Positions 14,183 through 21,192 of a stretch of DNA of 23,856 bases are shown here, one piece after another. Both the position numbers and the translations under genes were made by a program. A model generated the notes under the pieces. That model had not been told where the DNA came from and did no database searches. It saw nothing but the letters and a program-made list of their open reading frames with translations. Where the stretch lies: the IMG/VR virus record IMGVR_UViG_3300042881_001950, positions 1 to 23,856 of that record; one strand, written 5' to 3'. Each line of letters starts with the position of its first letter. Positions within the stretch are counted from its first letter, which is position 1. Origin of the DNA: a virus.

Positions 14183-15253
14183 ATGATCGACAGCCTGTGC
14201 CACCTGGCGGCCCACGCCTACCACTGCGGCGAGATCGAGGCCGGCCGCCGCGCCTGCGAGCGAATCCTGTCGACGCCGGACGTGTCGGCCGAGGTCGCCA
14301 TGGTCACGCGGGCCAACCGGATCGTCTACACGCCGCTCCTGGCCGAGTTGGCGAGCCCGACGTTTCACCGGATCGACATTGCCCCGGCCCACCAGGGCTG
14401 GTCGCTTTTCAACCCCACGGTGATCGTCCACGGCGGCGACCTGGTCGCCATCGTCCGCTCGTCGAACTACGAGATCGTTGACGGCCGATACGTCATGCCC
14501 GAGGCCGACGGCCAGACGATCCGCACCCAGAACCTGCTGGTCCGGTTCGACGCCGAGCTGCGGCCCGTGTCCTGCCGGCCGCTCGAGGTGGCCTACCCAA
14601 AAACGGAATACCCGGTCGACGGGCTGGAGGACTGCCGGCTGCGGGCCGTGGGCACCGGTCTGGGGATTTCGGCCACCGTCCGCAACGTGGCCCCGTTCGA
14701 CGGACGTTGCCGGATGGCGGCCGGCACCATCGACATAGCCACGGCCACGGTCACCGACCTCCGGGTGCTCGACGGGATCACCACGCAGGAACACGAAAAG
14801 AACTGGATGCCGATCCTCGGCCGTGGCGGGTGGGTGTACGCCTGCCGGCACGGCGGCCACGTCGTGACCATCGACCAAGACCACGACCTGCCCGGCGGCT
14901 GGCAGATCGTGCGGCGGAGCCCGGCCCCGGTAATCGCCAGCGAGTTCCGCGGTGGCTCGCAGCTGGTGCCGTTCCGGGGCGGGTGGCTGGCCGTGATTCA
15001 CGAGGTGGCCCACACCCCGCGGGGGCGGTCCTACGAACACCGGTTCGTCTGGTTTGACGAGCGGCTGGCGCTGGCCCGCATGTCGCAGCCGTTCTGGTTT
15101 AAGGAGCCGCGGGCCATTGAGTTTGCCGCCGGGCTGGCGATCCTGCTTGGCCGCGTGATCGTGTCGTTTGGCGTGCGGGACGCCGAGGCCTGGCTGGTCG
15201 AGCTGCCGGAGGAGGAAGCGTGGCAACTCTTGTCACCGGTTACGTCCGGCTGA
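14183..15253 (+). CDS. GH130-like five-bladed propeller protein with TPR-like N-terminus, 356 aa
   Basis: Residues 1-55 (AHAYHCGEIEAGRRACERILSTPDV) look like a TPR remnant of the type attached to glycan enzymes. The rest matches the GH130/beta-fructosidase-like propeller pattern. FNPTVIVHGGDLVAIVRSSNYE at about 76-97 is the first blade, DGLEDCRLRAVGTG at about 146-159 corresponds to the family's Glu-Asp-Pro-Arg signature with Cys in place of Pro, EKNWMP is at 205-210, EFRGGSQLVPFRGGWLAVIHE at about 254-274 and YEHRFVWFD at about 284-292. GH130 members are glycoside phosphorylases or hydrolases on mannosides and related sugars. Reaction and substrate here are unknown. It heads the sugar cassette. 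Confidence 0.68.
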   Translation: MIDSLCHLAAHAYHCGEIEAGRRACERILSTPDVSAEVAMVTRANRIVYTPLLAELASPTFHRIDIAPAHQGWSLFNPTVIVHGGDLVAIVRSSNYEIVDGRYVMPEADGQTIRTQNLLVRFDAELRPVSCRPLEVAYPKTEYPVDGLEDCRLRAVGTGLGISATVRNVAPFDGRCRMAAGTIDIATATVTDLRVLDGITTQEHEKNWMPILGRGGWVYACRHGGHVVTIDQDHDLPGGWQIVRRSPAPVIASEFRGGSQLVPFRGGWLAVIHEVAHTPRGRSYEHRFVWFDERLALARMSQPFWFKEPRAIEFAAGLAILLGRVIVSFGVRDAEAWLVELPEEEAWQLLSPVTSG

Positions 15254-15927
15254 ACGCCGGCCACCGGCCGCACGCCCGCTACCTCGAGCTGGGCCGGCGG
15301 CTCATTGGCCTGGCCCTGCCCACCGTCTGCTTCTACGACGGGGCAACCAACGACGTGATTCCGACGCCGCGGACGTTCGTCCGCCCGGCCGGGCTGGCCC
15401 ATTGTTGGATGACCGACTTTGCGGCTGGCTGCCGGCCCCCGCCCGGGTCGCCCATGAAGGACACGACGGCCTATACCGTGGTTCAGCACCAGAAGACCGC
15501 GTGGTTGGCCGAGGCGGCCCGCATGACCGGCGACCATGTCGTGTGGGTGGACTTTGGGATCTTTCACCTGAAGGCCCCGATCACCGACCGCATGATCCGC
15601 GAGTTTTTCGCCCGGGTCGAGGCGGCCCCGCCGGACCGGATCACGATCGCCGGGATCTGGCCGATGGTCAATCGGCCGCTGATCGACTGGTCGAAGCCGG
15701 CATGGTACGTCGCCGGGGGCGTGGTGGTCGTCCCGCCCGGCCTGGCCGAGTGGTTCCACGACACGACGGTCAAGTACGCCACGCTGCAAATGCAGTTCAG
15801 CGGCCAGACCACCTGGGAGGTGAACACCTGGTCCGCCATGCTTCGCGACCACCGGGACAAGTTCCGGGTCTACGCCGCGGACCACGACGAGACCCTGTTC
15901 ACCGGCTACGGAGGCCCGAGCCCATGA
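15220..15927 (+). CDS. HtrL/YibB-like glycosyltransferase candidate A, 235 aa
   Basis: The GTG at 15220 follows GGAGGAGGAA (15208-15217) and overlaps the GH130-like gene by 34 bases. It opens ATLVTGYVRLNAG and continues TVCFYDGATN. The central HVVWVDFGIFHL at about 106-117 resembles the 'W-x-Asp-x-Gly' motif of HtrL/YibB-type glycosyltransferases, in which Asp/Gly lie in the nucleotide-sugar site. It ends ADHDETLFTGYGG. Alignment by eye with the next protein shows the same landmarks at the same residue numbers, so the two are tandem paralogues. The likely action is cytoplasmic sugar transfer in phage-directed glycan synthesis. Family assignment is moderate confidence. Confidence 0.55.
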   Translation: MATLVTGYVRLNAGHRPHARYLELGRRLIGLALPTVCFYDGATNDVIPTPRTFVRPAGLAHCWMTDFAAGCRPPPGSPMKDTTAYTVVQHQKTAWLAEAARMTGDHVVWVDFGIFHLKAPITDRMIREFFARVEAAPPDRITIAGIWPMVNRPLIDWSKPAWYVAGGVVVVPPGLAEWFHDTTVKYATLQMQFSGQTTWEVNTWSAMLRDHRDKFRVYAADHDETLFTGYGGPSP

Positions 15928-16619
15928 GAGCGATGGCAGTCACCGGGTTCGTCCACGCCCCGTTCCCGGCCAAGCACCTGACCCCCGGCAAGTGTGCCGA
16001 TTTGGGTGGCCGGCTGAAATCAGCGTTGGGCAACAAACTCCACGCCTTCGACGCTGGCTGGCGGTTGGAGGACTGCTGGGCCTACAAGCTGCTGGCGGAT
16101 AACCCCGGCCTGCTGCCGTCGTGTGCCCACCCGCCGGGCGACCGGTTCCACACGGCCGCCGACATGACCCGGTCGAACATTGTCCTTCTGCAACGCTACT
16201 GGTGGATGAGGCAGGCCGCCGAGTGGTATCCAGACGTCGACGTGTTCGCGTGGATCGAATACACGGTCCTGAAGCAGACCAACGTCACCGAGGACGTCCT
16301 GCGGGCGTTCGTGGACGACCTCGAGCGGCGGCCCTGTGACGCGATCACGCTGCCCGGCTGCTGGCCCAAGGGCGTGATTAACGACGCCGAGGCCCACTGG
16401 CGGTTTGTCGGGTCGTGCTGGATCTGCCCCCGGCAGCTGGCCGCCCCGCTGTTCGACGCTGTCGAGACCGTGGCCAGCCTGCGGGCCAGGCTCACCGGCC
16501 GGCTGTCGTGGGACATGAACACCATGGCCTACGTCGAGCTGCTGGATGCCCTGCCCGTGCGGTGGTATCCGGCCAACCATGACCAGACCCAGTTCACCAA
16601 CTACCGGGGGCTCCCGTGA
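15924..16619 (+). CDS. HtrL/YibB-like glycosyltransferase candidate B (paralogue of A), 231 aa
   Basis: I choose the ATG at 15924, which overlaps the previous stop (ATGA). The opening AVTGFVHAP matches the neighbour's LVTGYVRL. DVFAWIEYTVLK at 106-117 sits where the neighbour has HVVWVDFGIFHL, but the Asp-Phe-Gly is replaced by Glu-Tyr-Thr. DAITLPGCWPKG matches RITIAGIWPMV, WDMNTMAYVEL matches WEVNTWSAML, and ANHDQTQFTNYRG matches ADHDETLFTGYGG. The duplication is therefore old, with conserved fold. Loss of the DxG-like site suggests a different donor or a non-catalytic partner. The stop overlaps the next GTG (GTGA). Confidence 0.55.
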   Translation: MRAMAVTGFVHAPFPAKHLTPGKCADLGGRLKSALGNKLHAFDAGWRLEDCWAYKLLADNPGLLPSCAHPPGDRFHTAADMTRSNIVLLQRYWWMRQAAEWYPDVDVFAWIEYTVLKQTNVTEDVLRAFVDDLERRPCDAITLPGCWPKGVINDAEAHWRFVGSCWICPRQLAAPLFDAVETVASLRARLTGRLSWDMNTMAYVELLDALPVRWYPANHDQTQFTNYRGLP

Positions 16620-17239
16620 CGCTACTCTGCGACCTGGCCGACAAGCACATGACCGACAAGGGTGGCACGTCCACCGTGTACGGCGGCGTTCCCGGTGACA
16701 CCTGCCACAACTACACGCCCGCGTACCACGCCATGTTCGGCGATCGCCGCGAGTCAGTGCGGCGGGTGCTTGAGGTGGGCGTGAACGCTGGCTCGTCGCT
16801 CCGAATGTGGGAGGAGTATTTCCCGGCCGCCGAGGTGATCGGCCTCGACATTCGGCCGGACGTCCTGTTCGCGGCCGGGCGGATCCGGTGCTACCAGGCC
16901 GACCAGGGCGTCCGGCAGTCGCTCCAGGCGGCCGTGGCCGCGGCTGGGGGCGGGCCGTTCGACCTGATCATCGACGACGGGTCGCACCTCGAGGCCCATC
17001 AGATCGTGACCGCCGAGACGCTGCTGCCGCTGTTGGCCCCGGGCGGCGTGTACGTCATCGAAGACATCGACATCGACTGCCGGCCCGAGCTGCTCGCGGA
17101 CCGGATCACCGCCCCGGAGGGCCTCGCGTGGGAGGCCGTGCCGACGGGCGTCCACATCGGCAAGGCCCGGTGCCGGCCGGGCTGCGAGTTCTGCGGTGGC
17201 ACGGCCGGGGAGACCCTGATCGTCTGGAGGCGGGTGTGA
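16616..17239 (+). CDS. Class I SAM-dependent sugar O-methyltransferase (MycE/TylF-like), 207 aa
   Basis: A GTG at 16616 overlaps the previous stop. The N-terminal DKHMTDKGGTSTVYGG..HNYTPAYHAMFG is the 'DK...H-x-Y...Y...F' lid of MycE/TylF-type sugar methyltransferases. The SAM-binding loop is LEVGVNAGSSLRMWEEYFP at about 52-70, the acidic strand end is GLDI at 76-79, and the metal-binding LIIDDGSHLEAHQI is at about 117-130. GGVYVIEDID at about 144-153 completes the fold. Family members transfer methyl groups to hydroxyls of deoxysugars in antibiotics and to surface polysaccharides. The length matches. It most likely methylates the sugar built by the adjacent glycosyltransferases. A CRPGCEFCGG near the end could bind a metal. 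Confidence 0.8.
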   Translation: MTLLCDLADKHMTDKGGTSTVYGGVPGDTCHNYTPAYHAMFGDRRESVRRVLEVGVNAGSSLRMWEEYFPAAEVIGLDIRPDVLFAAGRIRCYQADQGVRQSLQAAVAAAGGGPFDLIIDDGSHLEAHQIVTAETLLPLLAPGGVYVIEDIDIDCRPELLADRITAPEGLAWEAVPTGVHIGKARCRPGCEFCGGTAGETLIVWRRV

Positions 17240-18279
17240 AAATCGGCGTTTACGCACTGAGCAAGAACGAGGAAAAGCACGCCTTGGCGTGGGCCGAGTC
17301 GTGCCAGGACGCAGACGTGCGGGTGGTGACCGACACCGGAAGCACCGACGGCACCGTCCAGCGGCTGACCCTAGCCGGCGTGACCGTGGCCACCGGCTAC
17401 GTCTGCCCGTGGCGGTGGGACGAGGCCCACAACCTGTCGCTCCACCACCTGCCGCCGGACGTCGACGTGGCGATCCGTTTGGACCTCGACGAGCGGCTCC
17501 AGCCCGGCTGGCGGGAGGCTGTCGAGCGGGCGTGGGTCGACGGCACCAACAACCTGCGGTATCGGTACGTTTGGTCGTGGGCACCCGACGGCCGGCCGGG
17601 CCTCGTCTTCTACTGCGACCGGGTCCACGCCCGGGCCGGCTTCCGGTGGACCGGGGCGACCCACGAGGGGCTGGTCTGCTGGAAGGGGGACCGACGAATC
17701 CGGGTGGCCGAGGGGCTGGAAATCCACCACCACCGCGACCACGGCAAGCGGCACGCCACGGACCTCGAGCTGCTCCGCGTGGCGGTGGCCGAGGCCCCGC
17801 ACGATGCCCGGGCGCGGTGGTATCTGGCCCGCGAGTGCGACTACCAAAACCTGCCCGAGGCGGCCGCCCAGTGGGCCGCATACCTACGGATGCCGGATGG
17901 CAGCGTCACCGAGCGGGCCTACGCCCTGCGGGCGCTCGCCAGGGTCACGGGTGAAGAACTGCACCTCCACCGGGCCGCCCGCGAGGCGACCTGGGAGCCG
18001 GACGCCTGGGAGCATTTGGCGCAGGCCCACTGCAAGCGGCGGGAGTGGCGCGAGACGCTGGCGTTTGCCCAGGTCGCCCTCCAGGCCGACGGCGAGCCGA
18101 CCCACGCCACCGATCCCAACGCCAAGTGCCGGGCGGCCGACATCGCCGCCATGGCGGCCTGGGAGCTGGGGCTGCGTCCACAGGCCCTCCAGTTGGCCGA
18201 GGACGCCGTGGCACGATCACCGCTAGACGACCGCCTGCGGGCCAATCTGGAGGCCATGCGGCGGTTGGTGGAGGCCTAG
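17236..18279 (+). CDS. Family-2-like glycosyltransferase with TPR-like C-terminus, 347 aa
   Basis: The GTG at 17236 overlaps the methyltransferase stop (GTGA). Residues 1-190 are a GT-A domain: KIGVYALSKNEEKHALAW, a TDTGSTDGT nucleotide-binding loop at about 32-40, and RLDLDERLQPGW with a Asp-x-Asp motif at 83-85 that would bind the metal and UDP/GDP/dTDP-sugar. HHHRDHGKRH follows near 175. Residues 195-347 are repeated helix pairs (ARWYLARECDYQ, ERAYALRALARV, WEHLAQAHCKRREW, AWELGLRPQALQLAEDAV) typical of TPR units that dock protein substrates. This architecture occurs in enzymes that glycosylate proteins. It closes the sugar cassette. Acceptor and donor are unknown. Confidence 0.78.
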   Translation: MKIGVYALSKNEEKHALAWAESCQDADVRVVTDTGSTDGTVQRLTLAGVTVATGYVCPWRWDEAHNLSLHHLPPDVDVAIRLDLDERLQPGWREAVERAWVDGTNNLRYRYVWSWAPDGRPGLVFYCDRVHARAGFRWTGATHEGLVCWKGDRRIRVAEGLEIHHHRDHGKRHATDLELLRVAVAEAPHDARARWYLARECDYQNLPEAAAQWAAYLRMPDGSVTERAYALRALARVTGEELHLHRAAREATWEPDAWEHLAQAHCKRREWRETLAFAQVALQADGEPTHATDPNAKCRAADIAAMAAWELGLRPQALQLAEDAVARSPLDDRLRANLEAMRRLVEA

Positions 18280-18280
18280 C

Positions 18281-18721
18281 GTGAGCACCGCCCGCGAGAT
18301 CGCCGACGCCCTGGCCGACAGCCTGGACGCCTACACGTTCACCGCCGTGACGCCCTCGGTCGTGCGGCAGAACTGGCCCAGCTACGACATCGAGGACATG
18401 GACGACCCCGTGGTGGCGGTCATGCCCGGGGCGATCGAGACCACCCGGGCCGACCGCGTCCATTGGCAGTACGACTACGCGATCATCGTGTTCGTCGGCC
18501 GCCACGCCCCGACCGAGGCCCTAGCCGACGACACGCTGGCCCTGGCCGAGGAGATGGTGGACGCGATCCGCCAGCACGACTGGGACGAGGCGGTAACCTG
18601 GCCAAGCGGCGTGACCAGCCCCATGGAGGTCGAGGTGACGCTGAACCCCGACGAGGGGCTCCAGGAGCGGAACGTTTGGCGGGCCGTGATCACGGCCACC
18701 TATCGCGTCCACCGGACGTAG
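18281..18721 (+). CDS. Tail terminator / neck protein candidate, 146 aa
   Basis: A GTG at 18281 lies one base after the glycosyltransferase stop. The sequence begins STAREIADALADSLDAYTF, followed by beta-strand pairs (DDPVVAVMPGAIETTRADR, YDYAIIVFVGRHA), a helix (LALAEEMVDAIRQHDWDE) and a strand-rich end (RNVWRAVITATYRVHR). This fits the small alpha/beta fold of phage tail terminators, such as lambda gpU-type and phage 'minor tail protein' families, which cap the tail before it joins the head. The call uses fold pattern and position at the start of the tail module. Confidence 0.6.
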   Translation: MSTAREIADALADSLDAYTFTAVTPSVVRQNWPSYDIEDMDDPVVAVMPGAIETTRADRVHWQYDYAIIVFVGRHAPTEALADDTLALAEEMVDAIRQHDWDEAVTWPSGVTSPMEVEVTLNPDEGLQERNVWRAVITATYRVHRT

Positions 18722-18730
18722 GAGGCAGCC

Positions 18731-19426
18731 ATGCGGACGACGGTCAAGGTGCGGGCCAAGATCAACACGGCCCACGTCAAGAAACGCTATCAGGCTGGGC
18801 GGAACAAGAGCCTGGACCGGATCGGCTCGTTCACGATGCAGTCGGCCAAAAAGCAGTTTTTGAACAAGCAGCCCAAGAAAAAGCCGGAGTGGCGACGGGT
18901 CGGTGAACAAAACGGAATCCCCGTGCTGGAGGTCACGTTTCGACCTCCGACCGCCGGCCGGGTCACCAGCTGGAAGACCGGGCGAGGCCGGGCGGCAAAT
19001 GGGTTTTTGCGGGGCAGCGTTCGCTATGAGCGCGACGACCGCAAGGGCTCGGTGGTGATTGGGCCGGCTGAGCGCACGGTGTGGTTAAACAAGATCCAAG
19101 AGTTTGGCGGGAGCCGGGCGGTTTCGTACCGCTATCTGTCGCGGTCGCCGGTCGAAAAACTTAAAAGCGGCCATGCGATCCCGCAGGGCATGGGCCGCGG
19201 CAGCCGGCGGGGCGGCCGTGACAGTCGGGGACGGTTTTTAAAGGGCACCGGCGGCGAGGCCTACGTCGTCATGAGGAAGGACGCCCAGACCGGCAAGCGG
19301 AGCAAGGCCGGCGAGTTTGCGACCGGCCGCGGCAAGGTCAAGCCGGGCCGCTACATGGCCAAGGGTTTGGAGAAGGTCCGCCCCAAGATTCCCCAGGCCT
19401 TTCAGAACTTTATCTCTGGCCCGTGA
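18731..19426 (+). CDS. HK97 gp10-like tail completion protein, 231 aa
   Basis: AGGAGG precedes the ATG at 18731. It is a strongly basic protein: RAKINTAHVKKRYQAGRNKSLDRIGSF is a N-terminal helix typical of HK97-gp10-like/minor tail proteins, then KNKIQEFG-like segment (LNKIQEFGGSRAV) carries the family's conserved 'IE-x-G' like turn. It ends PGRYMAKGLEKVRPKIPQAFQNFI, also typical of the family C-terminus. Compared with the usual 120-150 residues, this one has an extra Gly/Arg/Lys-rich insertion (about 150-205, RGSRRGGRDSRGRFLKG). It probably acts at the head-tail or tail completion step, like lambda gpZ. Confidence 0.6.
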   Translation: MRTTVKVRAKINTAHVKKRYQAGRNKSLDRIGSFTMQSAKKQFLNKQPKKKPEWRRVGEQNGIPVLEVTFRPPTAGRVTSWKTGRGRAANGFLRGSVRYERDDRKGSVVIGPAERTVWLNKIQEFGGSRAVSYRYLSRSPVEKLKSGHAIPQGMGRGSRRGGRDSRGRFLKGTGGEAYVVMRKDAQTGKRSKAGEFATGRGKVKPGRYMAKGLEKVRPKIPQAFQNFISGP

Positions 19427-19503
19427 CACCAGACCCCCTGCGGGCCTGACCCCGGGCGGGGCTACCGTGAGCGAACAACCGCCCACGGGAGCACTGAACC
19501 ACT
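19427..19503 (+). promoter_or_regulatory. Repeated intergenic element upstream of tail-tube genes (copy 2)
   Basis: This 77-base gap contains the exact 16-mer CCAGACCCCCTGCGGG at 19429-19444, also found at 6788-6803, followed by TACCGT at 19463-19468. The distance from 16-mer start to TACCGT differs by only one base from copy 1. It is followed by a GC-rich stretch and the ATG at 19504. A promoter or anti-termination site for late genes is inferred. Confidence 0.4.
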
Positions 19504-19824
19504 ATGTCAGTCACGCTCGGCAAAGACGTAACGATCACGGGCCTAAACAACGCCCGCACCGTCACCGTTAACAACTCCGCCGCGGAGGTCGACGTCACCA
19601 AGCTCGGTGACACCAGCCGCAAGTTCAAAAAGGCCATGATCGAGCAAACGCTCGAGGTGGAGTGCGTTGACGACCCGGGCGTGAACGTGGGCGACGTGTT
19701 CACACTGTCTGGTTCCAGCACCGGAAACGTCAAGTACGTCGTGACCAACGTGGCCGAGGCCGACCCCATCGACGGGATCAAGACGTTTACCGTCTCGGCC
19801 AGTCGCAACCATTCGCAGTCCTAA
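19504..19824 (+). CDS. Tail-tube-like protein, paralogue 1, 106 aa
   Basis: It opens MSVTLGKDVTITGLNNARTVTVNNSAAEVDVT. It ends DPIDGIKTFTVSASR. Both ends match the two genes that follow. The beta-rich pattern and the conserved opening 'TLGKD' are consistent with a phage tail-tube/major tail protein. It lies after the terminator/completion genes and before the chaperone, the place of lambda V. The middle is more diverged (KFKKAMIEQTLEVECVDD). A regulatory element lies directly upstream. Whether all three paralogues sit in the tail tube is unknown. Confidence 0.62.
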   Translation: MSVTLGKDVTITGLNNARTVTVNNSAAEVDVTKLGDTSRKFKKAMIEQTLEVECVDDPGVNVGDVFTLSGSSTGNVKYVVTNVAEADPIDGIKTFTVSASRNHSQS

Positions 19825-19842
19825 TCAGGGAGACCCGCACGC

Positions 19843-20163
19843 ATGGCCATTACGCTCGGGAAAGACGGTTCGGCCCCTCCGTTTGGAAGCCAGGTCATTT
19901 CGGCAACCTACACGGAAGAGGTCGAGGTCATTGACGTCACCAACCGCACCAACGCGGGCGGTTCGTCCGGGAACCCCGGCTACAGGGCCTACAGGTCAGG
20001 CCTGACCAGCAAGCTGTGGGAAATCGAGTGCCACAACGCCACCGGCCTGGTGACAGCGATCGCGACCAACACGCCGACAAGCAACTTCATCGTGATGAGC
20101 GTCACGGAAAACATCAGCATCGACGGAGCGGTGACCTACACCGTGACCGCCCGGGAGAGCTGA
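19843..20163 (+). CDS. Tail-tube-like protein, paralogue 2, 106 aa
   Basis: A GGGAGA ribosome site lies upstream, and the ATG at 19843 starts MAITLGKDGSAPPFGSQVISATYTEEVEVIDVT. It ends NISIDGAVTYTVTARES, closely like the 'SIDGVVTFQVEA' end of paralogue 3. The middle contains a Gly-rich loop (NRTNAGGSSGNPGYRAYRSG). It is a second tandem copy of a beta-rich virion protein, same length as paralogue 1. The likely role is a tail-tube or tail-decoration subunit. Confidence 0.62.
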   Translation: MAITLGKDGSAPPFGSQVISATYTEEVEVIDVTNRTNAGGSSGNPGYRAYRSGLTSKLWEIECHNATGLVTAIATNTPTSNFIVMSVTENISIDGAVTYTVTARES

Positions 20164-20167
20164 CCCC

Positions 20168-20524
20168 GTGGCGATCACGCTGGGAAAGGACGCCACGGTT
20201 TCGGTCGGTTCGTCCGTAGTCGGCGTCCGCAACGTCACATTCAGCAGCTCGGCCCGGACGATCGACATTGAGGAATACGCGAGCCGGTTCGCTTCGGTCT
20301 ACCAGACCGGGCGGGACGCCTCGCTGTCGATGGAGGTCAACGACGACGCTTCAATGTCTGGGCTGTTTGCCTCGCTCAACAACGGGACCGAGGTCACCGT
20401 TTCGGGCAGCCCCGGCGGCTGGTCGTTCCCGGCGGTGATCACGTCGATCAGTTCTAACGCCTCGATCGACGGCGTGGTGACGTTTCAGGTTGAGGCAAAG
20501 ATCACCAGGAGCGGTCTACGATGA
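20168..20524 (+). CDS. Tail-tube-like protein, paralogue 3, 118 aa
   Basis: A GTG at 20168, four bases after the preceding stop, starts MAITLGKDATVSVGSSVVGVRNVTFSSSARTIDIEEYASRF, here split as MAITLGKDATVSVGSSVVG and RNVTFSSSARTIDIEEYASR. 'DIEEYAS' and 'SMEVNDDAS' are what tail-tube proteins usually show. It ends SNASIDGVVTFQVEAKITR. This copy most resembles a canonical tail tube. Its stop overlaps the chaperone ATG. Of the three, it is my best candidate for the main tube subunit. Confidence 0.66.
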   Translation: MAITLGKDATVSVGSSVVGVRNVTFSSSARTIDIEEYASRFASVYQTGRDASLSMEVNDDASMSGLFASLNNGTEVTVSGSPGGWSFPAVITSISSNASIDGVVTFQVEAKITRSGLR

Positions 20525-21192
20525 AAGAGTTTCGGGACGACCAGGGCCGGCCGTGGATGGTGGCGCTGACTGTCGCCTCCGCCGACCGTGTCCGAGGTCT
20601 TGTCACGATCGACGTCGACGAAGACGTCCAACAACCGGACGGCAGCGTCAAGCGGCAGTCGCGAGCGGTGCCATTCGATTTGATCGACGCCGGCACGATT
20701 GCCAAGACGTTGGAGGTGCTGCGAAACAACTACGGCAAGATTGGCGAAATCCTTTACGCCATCTGCCGTCAGCAAGCGGACGATCGCAACATTTCTCGCG
20801 AGCAGTTTCTGGACGGTCTGCGAGGGGACTCGCTTGAGGCCGGGCAAATCGCCTTGGAGTCGGAGCTGGTCGATTTTTTCCCGCCGGGCCTCCGCAAAAT
20901 GGTCGCACTGATGGTCGCCAAAATCCACGAGATGGCGGACGAGGTGCTGGGCCAGGCGGAGGCCGAGCTGGCGAAGGCGACGGCGGCGGACCTGCTCGCA
21001 CAATCTGGGACACGATCTGGGAGTGCGCTGGAATCCTCGGCGTTCATCCCGGCGAGTGGACATTCCGAAACCTCGTCATCGCCCGAAACGCCCGACTCGA
21101 GATGGACTGGTGGCACACCGCCAACCTCCTCGCCCAAACCGCCAACCTCCACCGGCCGAAGCACGCGCCGAGTGTCCAGCCAGCCCGCCTGA
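20521..21192 (+). CDS. Tail assembly chaperone (lambda G-like), 223 aa in frame 0
   Basis: The ATG at 20521 overlaps the previous stop. Residues 1-160 read as a normal protein: KEFRDDQGRPWMVALTVAS, VPFDLIDAGTIAKTLEVLR, LESELVDFFPPGLRKMVALM, then a long helix ending ATAADLLAQ. After residue about 161 the frame gives Ser/Thr/Pro-rich, implausible sequence until the stop at 21190-21192. From base 21003, the -1 frame gives coherent protein instead (WDTIWECAGILGVHPGEW). This is the G/GT arrangement of siphoviruses, where a small fraction of ribosomes shift -1. It assists tape-measure folding and tail tube assembly. Confidence 0.72.
   Translation: MKEFRDDQGRPWMVALTVASADRVRGLVTIDVDEDVQQPDGSVKRQSRAVPFDLIDAGTIAKTLEVLRNNYGKIGEILYAICRQQADDRNISREQFLDGLRGDSLEAGQIALESELVDFFPPGLRKMVALMVAKIHEMADEVLGQAEAELAKATAADLLAQSGTRSGSALESSAFIPASGHSETSSSPETPDSRWTGGTPPTSSPKPPTSTGRSTRRVSSQPA

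Noticed and set aside
14033-15226. A 397-residue open frame on the minus strand opposite the GH130-like gene
   Set aside because: Amino-acid composition is typical of antisense translation of high-GC codons, and the plus strand has GH130-like landmarks and coupled neighbours.
20874-20880. T TTT TTC heptamer as the chaperone frameshift site
   Set aside because: It is canonical and in phase, but a shift there would replace about 40 residues of plausible helical frame-0 sequence with Gly/Pro/Arg-rich sequence. I keep it only as an alternative.
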